A stretch of DNA of 61,206 bases, from the IMG/VR virus record IMGVR_UViG_3300030109_000544, positions 481 to 61,686 of that record. The stretch is one strand, 5' to 3'. Positions 22,994-28,604 of the stretch are shown one piece after another (position 1 is the first letter of the stretch; every line of letters starts with the position of its first letter). This DNA comes from a virus. The position numbers and the translations under genes were made by a program. Under the pieces are notes generated by a model. That model had not been told where the DNA came from. It did no database searches and saw only the letters and a program-made list of their open reading frames with translations.

Positions 22994-24187
22994 ATGTTAT
23001 CAATAGGTAAAGAACTAACCACGGAGCAGCGTGTATCCAAGTCCGTGGTCGATATCATGGGCAACGACAAGTATGTTGCGTTGGCCGGTATCCTGATGCT
23101 CGGTGAGCGCACGGTGGTGGACGACATACCCACCGCTTGCACGAATGGTCGTGATGAGATGTACGGCAGGGAGTTTGTGGATGGGTTGACTGACCCCGAA
23201 CTAAGGTTCCTCGTACTGCACGAAAGTTACCACAAGCTGTACCGACACCTCACCACGTGGCAGCATCTATACAAGCAAGACCCGCAACTTGCAAACTCAG
23301 CCTGTGACTACGTTATCAACCTCAAGATCGCGGACGACAATACGGATGGGTTCGCGGTCATGCCTAAAGACGGGTTGCTGGACAACAAGTTCAGAGGCAT
23401 GGACAGCGCACAGGTCTACAACATCCTCAAGCAAGACCAAGATGAGAACGGAGGTGACGGTGGGGGTGGTTCCTCCGGTGGCTTTGACGAGCATGATTGG
23501 GATGGCGCACAAGAACTCAGCGAGACAGAACAACGCGAACTCGCCCGTGATATTGACGAAGCCATACGTCAGGGTGCGTTGATCGCTGGCAAGCTGGGCA
23601 ACGGTGCCGACCGTAGCATCACCGATCTACTCAAGCCACAGATAGATTGGCGCGAAGTCATGCGCGAGTTTATCACCACGACGTGCGCGGGTAATGACTA
23701 CTCCACATGGAAACGTCCTAACAGGCGCTACATCTCCTCGGGAGTCTATATGCCGAGTGGTATCTCCGAGAGTGTCGAGGGGATCGTGGTTGCCGGTGAT
23801 ATGTCTGGCTCCATTGGGCAACGTGAGCAAGCGGTCATACTCACCGAGGCCAAGTCGTGCTTCGATACCGTATCACCCAACTGGGTGCGTATGATGTACT
23901 GGGACACGGAAGTGTGTTCTGACGAGATGTACGAGCAGCACGAACTCGACGACTTTATCAAGTCTACCAAGCCGGTCGGCGGTGGTGGCACCAATGTCGA
24001 GTGTGTACCAGCGCACATAACCAAGCATGGCATCAAGGCACAAGCCGCGATTGTTATCACTGACGGATATCTTGGTGGTTCGTGGGGTCGTTGGGATTGC
24101 CCCGTGTTATGGGTTATACTTGACAATGAGAACGCCAAGCCAGATCACGGTACAGTGATCCATGTCAAAGGGAGGGACTTAGTATGA
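22994..24187 (+). CDS. Metallopeptidase-like and VWA-domain protein (DUF2201 type)
   Basis: A 397-residue protein; the ATG at 22994 is 7 nt after AGGAG (an ATG at 22988 is too close). The N-terminal ~130 residues hold LRFLVLHESYHKLYRHLTTW with an HExxH motif typical of zinc metallopeptidases, followed by NSACDYVINLKIAD. A Gly/Asp-rich linker (residues ~150-170) leads to a C-terminal VWA-like domain: GIVVAGDMSGSIGQREQAV contains the DxSxS MIDAS motif, with later GGGGTNVE (MIDAS Thr) and IVITDGYLGG. This two-domain arrangement is that of DUF2201 proteins, partners of MoxR ATPases. It overlaps the next gene by 4 nt. Confidence 0.85.
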   Translation: MLSIGKELTTEQRVSKSVVDIMGNDKYVALAGILMLGERTVVDDIPTACTNGRDEMYGREFVDGLTDPELRFLVLHESYHKLYRHLTTWQHLYKQDPQLANSACDYVINLKIADDNTDGFAVMPKDGLLDNKFRGMDSAQVYNILKQDQDENGGDGGGGSSGGFDEHDWDGAQELSETEQRELARDIDEAIRQGALIAGKLGNGADRSITDLLKPQIDWREVMREFITTTCAGNDYSTWKRPNRRYISSGVYMPSGISESVEGIVVAGDMSGSIGQREQAVILTEAKSCFDTVSPNWVRMMYWDTEVCSDEMYEQHELDDFIKSTKPVGGGGTNVECVPAHITKHGIKAQAAIVITDGYLGGSWGRWDCPVLWVILDNENAKPDHGTVIHVKGRDLV

Positions 24188-24600
24188 TGGAGGCACTCGC
24201 CTGTATCGCACTTGCTGTGTACTTCGAGGCGCGGGGTGAACCCATAGCGGGGCAGCTAGCTGTAGCCAACGTGGTTATGAACCGAGCTAGATCCAGCAAG
24301 TACCCTGACACACCGTGTGAAGTTGTCACGCAAGGTCCAACCTATGTTGGATCTACGCATCCAGTAAAGCATCGGTGTCAGTTCAGTTTCTATTGTGATG
24401 GTAAGCCAGAGAAGATAACCGACCACGATGCTTGGCTTACCGCCATGCGGGTAGCTACCGCTGTCAGGGATACCAGTTCCCAACACCTCGACGTGTCAGA
24501 AGGTGCTACCCATTATCATACTACCGAAGTATCTCCGAGGTGGAGATACACAATGCGTGTGACTGTCCAGATCGGCCAGCACATATTCTACAAGCCCTAG
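24184..24600 (+). CDS. SleB-like cell wall hydrolase
   Basis: A 138-residue protein matching the Hydrolase_2/SleB catalytic domain: ALAVYFEARGEPIAGQLAVA (with the catalytic Glu in FEARGE), NVVMNRARSSKYPDTPCEVV, CQFSFYCDG, then HDAWLTAMRVATAVRD and GATHYHTTEVSPRW. Such enzymes are lytic transglycosylases cleaving peptidoglycan glycan strands. No clear signal peptide is present, so access to the wall would need a holin or virion incorporation. It is translationally coupled to the VWA gene (ATGA) and lies in the early plus-strand operon, far from the lysis cassette. Confidence 0.85.
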   Translation: MMEALACIALAVYFEARGEPIAGQLAVANVVMNRARSSKYPDTPCEVVTQGPTYVGSTHPVKHRCQFSFYCDGKPEKITDHDAWLTAMRVATAVRDTSSQHLDVSEGATHYHTTEVSPRWRYTMRVTVQIGQHIFYKP

Positions 24601-24612
24601 AAGGAGGCAAAC

Positions 24613-24831
24613 ATGAAAGACCTAAAGACCCACAGTGAGAAAACCTCACACGAAATCACCGTCGAAATGGCAAGAGAGGTGACCAGAGATTGGTCCGAGG
24701 CTTGCCGTTGGGTGGAACACGCAGTCAAGCGTGAGGCCGAACGCCTCATGCACGAAGGTAACCTATCACCCGAAGCGTTCCTGAAGGCCGAGACACTACG
24801 TGCCGCATGGAAACGTGTTCAACACGGTTAG
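24613..24831 (+). CDS. Small helical protein, unknown function
   Basis: A 72-residue protein after AAGGAGG: MKDLKTHSEKTSHEITVEMA, REVTRDWSEACRWVEHAVKR, EAERLMHEGNLSPEAFLKAE. It is amphipathic, helical and charged. No family recognised. Its stop codon TAG is formed by the first half of the 18-bp inverted repeat at 24827-24844, so the repeat cannot vary freely on that side. Confidence 0.65.
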   Translation: MKDLKTHSEKTSHEITVEMAREVTRDWSEACRWVEHAVKREAERLMHEGNLSPEAFLKAETLRAAWKRVQHG

Positions 24832-24844
24832 TCCACGGACTAAC
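24827..24844. repeat. 18-bp inverted repeat, family A, copy 7
   Basis: GTTAGTCCACGGACTAAC; contains the stop codon of the upstream gene and ends 19 nt before the next ATG. Followed by ACACAACAAAGGAGAACTA, nearly the same unit as after copy 5. Confidence 0.9.
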
Positions 24845-24863
24845 ACAACAAAGGAGAACTAAA

Positions 24864-25751
24864 ATGGATACATTCACAGAAGTAGCGGCTCGATACAAAA
24901 CGATCCAACCGCTGGTAAGTAAACACCACACGCGGGAGGACGACATCCGACCGTTGGGTAGTCGTAGGCGTAAGTGGGAGCGTATCGCCAAGGTAGATGA
25001 GAACACATACATACTGCACGACAACCTAGGGGGTAGCTGGGGAGATCGGTATGTAGCGCGTCCACCGATAACGTGGCGTCGGAGAGGAGCGAACGAAGAA
25101 GTGACAATCCGCCCTGCCATTCGACCAGCTTACGACACATCACGTTTTCAGTTCTTGCGGAAGTATATGCCTTGGGGGTTGGACTTCGACAACCAAAACA
25201 CGTGGGGCCGACACAATGTCAATGGTGTGTTCATACCGCGACCCGAGTCCGAGTACGATACAACCGATTATCATCTTACGTTCCAACGTGTCGAAAAGAA
25301 GTCCGCGAAGAATGTATCCATAGAGAGTTGGGTGTGTATCACCGACCCGTGGCCCGAGATGCGCCCCACCGTGGACAAGGAGAAGAAGAAAGCCCTGCGT
25401 GGTGATATGGAGCAGTTCTATGAGTGGATGTGTTCGGTTGGTCCGTTGCTTGCAGTCAACGACTACAGTTTCTTACAACGCATCCGCGAGGAACTACAGG
25501 AACACGCTATACCACCTGATGTTTTCTCACAGTATGGTATAGAGTTTAACCCAAGACTTGCAACAGAGATTGTAAAGGATTATAATCATCCATTACGTAC
25601 GCATCTAGCTACTAGCTTTTTGCAACGGGAAGACATAAAATCTATCAGAACGATAGAAGATAAAAAGAAGTTCAGAGGACGATACAACAGTTGGGCAAAC
25701 AAGACGTTTGACCTTATGACCATGACCGCAAAGGAGGTTACCAATGACTAA
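24864..25751 (+). CDS. Unknown 295-residue protein (palindrome-linked)
   Basis: ATG at 24864 follows AAGGAGAACTAAA. The protein is soluble and charged: MDTFTEVAARYKTIQPLVSK, RRKWERIAKVDENTYILHDN, LGGSWGDRYVARPPITWRRR, FVPR-like beta segments and a C-terminal helical part (KKKFRGRYNSWANKTFDLMT). The N-terminal half looks like a small beta-rich domain (strand-turn-strand, residues ~35-75). No family recognised and no catalytic motif evident. Its C-terminal end overlaps the next gene by 8 nt, whose strong AGGAGG site is inside this gene, so the two proteins are probably made together. Confidence 0.7.
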   Translation: MDTFTEVAARYKTIQPLVSKHHTREDDIRPLGSRRRKWERIAKVDENTYILHDNLGGSWGDRYVARPPITWRRRGANEEVTIRPAIRPAYDTSRFQFLRKYMPWGLDFDNQNTWGRHNVNGVFIPRPESEYDTTDYHLTFQRVEKKSAKNVSIESWVCITDPWPEMRPTVDKEKKKALRGDMEQFYEWMCSVGPLLAVNDYSFLQRIREELQEHAIPPDVFSQYGIEFNPRLATEIVKDYNHPLRTHLATSFLQREDIKSIRTIEDKKKFRGRYNSWANKTFDLMTMTAKEVTND

Positions 25752-26649
25752 TTACAACCAAACCCCTACGGACGATCTTATCCCTATCACTGACATATCG
25801 TTAGCCCCTAGTTCTGCTCATCTTAGGATGTTTATGGGAAAGGTACGCGAGGTATACCCCCGCTGCCAATTTTCGTACGGTTCGAAAAACGGACCCAGCA
25901 GTGGGCGCGATCATCCCGGCAAGACCGTCTATGTCTACCATGATTGGAAGCCGCTCACTATGGGCAAAATAGGGTACGGCAATTTTCGTAACGAGGGGGG
26001 CGAAGATAACTTTATGGTCGCCTCCACGCAGATATCCAATGAGAAGTATGCGAGTTATAGCGACCAACATCATATGAAGATGACGAAAAACCATGAGGTG
26101 GCTATAGCTAATGCTAAGAAGTTTCTGCGTGATGTGCCTACTAAGGAACTTGCACAACACTTCGCACAAAACGTCCGTAACCAATGGTCCGAAACTAATA
26201 GTGGCCTAGAACAAACTATACAACAGACCTTCAACCAAGCCTTTGACTACTACAAAACCAAGGACACGGTGATCCGAGAACTGGAACACTTGGCGTCCAT
26301 TGGGCATGAGTGGTTAGCCCCAGAGTTTGCCGAAAAGATAAACCTGTTGTTGCGGACATACGCTGAGAAGATGGAAGCCGCACGGGAGCGATCACCTAAG
26401 ATTGTGATGGTGTCGGCAGAGAACCGCCCGTCCGGTGTTCGCTATGAACTCGCCAGCACGGAGGACATATCTGTGTATCGCGGAGACATAGAGTGGGTGC
26501 CTATTGCTAGTGTCGGTGAAGATGCGTTGTCACAAGAGTACCCTGATATTGTCGGTAAGCTAGCCATGCTACAGATGTGCAACGTAGATCAATGGGTAGA
26601 CGGTGTGGGGTGCCGAGTTACTTCTACGGTTCACTATGTTGCTGCTTAA
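25744..26649 (+). CDS. Unknown 301-residue protein
   Basis: ATG at 25744 follows AAGGAGGTTACCA, one of the best ribosome sites in the window. The N-terminus, ITDISLAPSSAHLRMFMGKV, leads to a region with HPGKTVYVYHDWKPLTMGKI and EDNFMVASTQISNEKYASYS. The middle is helical (AQHFAQNVRNQWSETNSGLE, FAEKINLLLRTYAEKMEAAR). The C-terminal ~90 residues look beta-rich (RYELASTEDISVYRGDIEWV). No family recognised. Translationally coupled to both neighbours. Confidence 0.7.
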   Translation: MTNYNQTPTDDLIPITDISLAPSSAHLRMFMGKVREVYPRCQFSYGSKNGPSSGRDHPGKTVYVYHDWKPLTMGKIGYGNFRNEGGEDNFMVASTQISNEKYASYSDQHHMKMTKNHEVAIANAKKFLRDVPTKELAQHFAQNVRNQWSETNSGLEQTIQQTFNQAFDYYKTKDTVIRELEHLASIGHEWLAPEFAEKINLLLRTYAEKMEAARERSPKIVMVSAENRPSGVRYELASTEDISVYRGDIEWVPIASVGEDALSQEYPDIVGKLAMLQMCNVDQWVDGVGCRVTSTVHYVAA

Positions 26650-26899
26650 TACGCCAGATGATAAGTTATACCGTGTTCAAGTACACGGTGTCACGAACGC
26701 TATCGAAGTATCATGTATTGGCATAGATAGGGTTGACGCGGAAGCGGAAGGCATGTATTGTTCCGCCGACGATCTGCCTTTGTGGCTTCAAGAACGGTTG
26801 GCGGTGCTGATGGTATCAAGTGCCAAACCGGTAACCAACATGATAGAGGGCGTAGGACGGCGTATAGATAAAACCACGTACTGGGTTATCAAACCCTAA
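26636..26899 (+). CDS. Unknown 87-residue protein
   Basis: ATG at 26636 lies inside the end of the preceding gene (14-nt overlap). The protein, MLLLNTPDDKLYRVQVHGVT, NAIEVSCIGIDRVDAEAEGM, YCSADDLPLWLQERLAVLMV, ends GRRIDKTTYWVIKP. It has an alternating strand/helix pattern, and its start shows no signal peptide. No family recognised. It is followed within 5 bp by an 18-bp inverted repeat. Confidence 0.65.
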   Translation: MLLLNTPDDKLYRVQVHGVTNAIEVSCIGIDRVDAEAEGMYCSADDLPLWLQERLAVLMVSSAKPVTNMIEGVGRRIDKTTYWVIKP

Positions 26900-26903
26900 C
26901 CAC

Positions 26904-26921
26904 GTTAGTCCACGGACTAAC
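26904..26921. repeat. 18-bp inverted repeat, family A, copy 8
   Basis: GTTAGTCCACGGACTAAC, the last copy, 59 nt upstream of the SspB-like start codon (the same distance as between copy 6 and the VWA start codon). Confidence 0.9.
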
Positions 26922-26924
26922 ACC

Positions 26925-26980
26925 AACCAGAGGGCTGCGGCTCTCTGGTTGAAACCAGTTTTTACAGACGGGGAACGGTT
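26925..26980 (+). promoter_or_regulatory. SspB leader: hairpin plus degenerate B repeat
   Basis: AACCAGAG (26925-26932) pairs with CTCTGGTT (26943-26950), with an inner GGC/GGC-rich loop. Directly after it, 26951-26980 (GAAACCAGTTTTTAC then GACGGGGAACGG) resembles the first half of the 30-bp B repeat. GGGGAACGG just upstream of the ATG is the only ribosome-site candidate. Confidence 0.5.
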
Positions 26981-27484
26981 ATGGAAACATTATACAACAA
27001 AACCATAATGCAAGAGGGATACCATCGTCGTATGAGGGCCGCGTTCTGTTCGGTGATAGCGGGTTCGGTGGAGTGGATTGCAGAGATGGGCCTCAATAAA
27101 GATAGCAACGGCGTGTTTATAACCTTTGATGTAGATGCCAAGGGTGTGGAGATACCCGAATATCTGGGGGAGCAGTTTCCCGAAGGCATGACAATCATTC
27201 TACAACACCAATACGAAGACTTAAAATGTGATGATAACGGTTTTTCCGTTGTCCTAGTTTTCGACGGACAGCCGGTAAAAGTGCGCGTCCCTTGGGCCAG
27301 CATAATGGTGTATGCGGATGAAACATCAGAGTTCGCAATAGATATGACCGCTTACTTTGACGAGACCGGTCCAGTTAAGACCTATGGTGCGGCTATTTTG
27401 GCGACTGATTCCGGTGAGGATGAAGAAGCGGAGAGTAAGTACAAGAATAACGTGGTTCGATTGTTCCCAAGGGAGGGCGAGTAG
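26981..27484 (+). CDS. sspB: SspB-like ClpXP adaptor protein
   Basis: A 167-residue protein matching the SspB fold: an N-terminal helix (QEGYHRRMRAAFCSVIAGSV), GVFITFDVDAKGVEIPEYLG, EQFPEGMTIILQHQYEDLKC, GFSVVLVFDGQPVKVRVPWA, SIMVYADETSEFAIDM. The MTIxLQHQxxDL and VPxxxxxxxxDxSxxFxI patterns are characteristic, closest in style to alphaproteobacterial SspB. A ~35-residue acidic linker (DSGEDEEAESK) ends in NNVVRLFPREGE, placed like the C-terminal ClpX-binding tail of SspB. Host SspB delivers ssrA-tagged and other proteins to ClpXP; a phage copy could redirect proteolysis. Confidence 0.85.
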   Translation: METLYNKTIMQEGYHRRMRAAFCSVIAGSVEWIAEMGLNKDSNGVFITFDVDAKGVEIPEYLGEQFPEGMTIILQHQYEDLKCDDNGFSVVLVFDGQPVKVRVPWASIMVYADETSEFAIDMTAYFDETGPVKTYGAAILATDSGEDEEAESKYKNNVVRLFPREGE

Positions 27485-27485
27485 A

Positions 27486-27785
27486 ATGGCAATGACACCG
27501 GAAGCCAAGGTCAAAAAGGTCGTGGTTAAACAACTTAAAGAACTTGAGGCGTATTATTTTTTCCCCGCAACGGGTGGCTACGGTAAAAGCGGAGTGCCGG
27601 ATGTGGTAGGATGCTACAAAGGGATGTTCTTCGGGATTGAGTGTAAGGCAGGAAACAACGTGCCGACACCGCTACAGGAGAAGAACCTACGAGACATACG
27701 TAACGCCAGCGGGTTTGATCTGGTTGTTAACGAGGAGAACATGGGTAGAGTTTCAGAGTTACTCCGCACGGCCATATACGGTTAA
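27486..27785 (+). CDS. VRR-NUC domain nuclease
   Basis: A 99-residue single-domain protein: MAMTPEAKVKKVVVKQLKEL, FFPATGGYGKSGVPDVVGCY, MFFGIECKAGNNVPTPLQEK. The PD-(D/E)XK core GVPDVV...GIECKAG gives Asp, Glu and Lys catalytic residues, and the PTPLQxKNLRDI helix is typical of phage VRR-NUC proteins (usual length 80-120). Related phage enzymes act as Holliday-junction or structure-specific nucleases. It begins 2 nt after the SspB-like stop codon. It opens the replication/recombination block. Confidence 0.85.
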   Translation: MAMTPEAKVKKVVVKQLKELEAYYFFPATGGYGKSGVPDVVGCYKGMFFGIECKAGNNVPTPLQEKNLRDIRNASGFDLVVNEENMGRVSELLRTAIYG

Positions 27786-27987
27786 CCGGAGCGGCTAAGT
27801 GGGAGAGAGGCCGAGTATTATCCTTCCACAGTGTGAGGGCGAATTTTTTTGCGGCCTGTTTGACATTGCGGGTTGTTCCTTTCATCGCGGCTTACACCGG
27901 AGAAGCACGTTATGCTAGCCCTCCCTCCAGCTAGGTATGCGAAACATAGCTGGAGGGGGGCAACCTTTGTAAACATGGAGAACGAAA
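27786..27987 (+). promoter_or_regulatory. 202-bp intergenic leader with stem-loop
   Basis: No gene seen. A TTGACA hexamer (27860-27865) lacks a good -10 at 17 bp. CCCTCCAGCTA (27923-27933) pairs perfectly with TAGCTGGAGGG (27947-27957) around a 13-nt loop that can itself form TATG/CATA; no U-tract follows. GGAGAA sits 6 nt before the next ATG. Probable attenuator or mRNA-stabilising leader for the polymerase operon. Confidence 0.5.
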
Positions 27988-28278
27988 ATGAAGTTTTTAG
28001 ATTGGTTATTCGGTAAGGGCTGGGACGGCCCCGAGGATAATATCGAACAAGAGTTTAAGGCTGATCTCAAGAAGTTTAGACCCGTCCCTAAATGGACCCA
28101 CGCAGGTAAAGCGGGTAAGTCAATATACTGCCCCGAGTGCGGTAACTGGACACACGTCCACAACTTCGCTTGGTCCGCGCTGGTTTGCGGTCATTGCAAG
28201 GCAGAAGTGAAGAAGTACGATTGGCTTCTGCCAGTAAAGTGGGAGTCGAAATATCTTAGGAGGAAGAATAATGGCTGA
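27988..28278 (+). CDS. Small zinc-ribbon protein
   Basis: A 96-residue protein: MKFLDWLFGKGWDGPEDNIE at the start, then YCPECGNWTHVHNF and LVCGHCKAEVKKYDWLLPVK. Two CxxC knuckles (CPEC and CGHC, ~18 residues apart) form a zinc-ribbon-like site. It could bind nucleic acid or the host transcription machinery; no closer assignment. It overlaps the MazG-like gene by 8 nt and is the first gene after the leader at 27786-27987. Confidence 0.7.
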   Translation: MKFLDWLFGKGWDGPEDNIEQEFKADLKKFRPVPKWTHAGKAGKSIYCPECGNWTHVHNFAWSALVCGHCKAEVKKYDWLLPVKWESKYLRRKNNG

Positions 28279-28603
28279 ACAACTGGAGTTGCCGTTTGGC
28301 GATAATGTCGTTTTTGGTCCCGCCCAAAAGAAATCTAAACGCGCTGATATACTACGCACCGCCGAGGGATACATTACTCAGGATCGGGCGGCGCAACATG
28401 GCAACATGGAGGATAACTTCTCTACGATTGCCGTGTATTGGTCAGAGCATCTGGGGATCAAGGTAACCGCTATCGACGTAGCGGCCATGATGGCGTTGCT
28501 AAAGGTTGCACGGCTCAAAAGTAGCGAGGGCAACGAGGACAACTGGGTGGATGCCTGTGGGTACCTAGCTTGTGGTGGTGAATTAGCTTGCGGGGACAGG
28601 TAG
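28271..28603 (+). CDS. DUF6378 / MazG-like protein
   Basis: A 110-residue protein: RADILRTAEGYITQDRAAQH, GNMEDNFSTIAVYWSEHLGI, DVAAMMALLKVARLKSSEGN, EDNWVDACGYLACGGELA. The order RxxIL..A......DR...YG/HG..EDNF..IA..W, then the K(I/V)AR and D...D..GY helices matches DUF6378, a MazG-like all-alpha NTP pyrophosphohydrolase family common in phages. Asp/Glu residues in EDNWVDACGY would ligate Mg2+. It likely adjusts nucleotide pools or alarmones during replication. It lies immediately before the polymerase gene. Confidence 0.8.
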   Translation: MAEQLELPFGDNVVFGPAQKKSKRADILRTAEGYITQDRAAQHGNMEDNFSTIAVYWSEHLGIKVTAIDVAAMMALLKVARLKSSEGNEDNWVDACGYLACGGELACGDR

Positions 28604-28604
28604 T

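Noticed and set aside
27786-27850. Possible tRNA-like segment with several short stems
   Set aside because: No T-loop GTTCRAATC, no acceptor pairing and no anticodon stem in register.
27860-27888. TTGACA hexamer as a promoter -35 for the polymerase operon
   Set aside because: The sequence at 16-18 bp spacing (CATCGC) does not resemble a -10, so I do not call a promoter.
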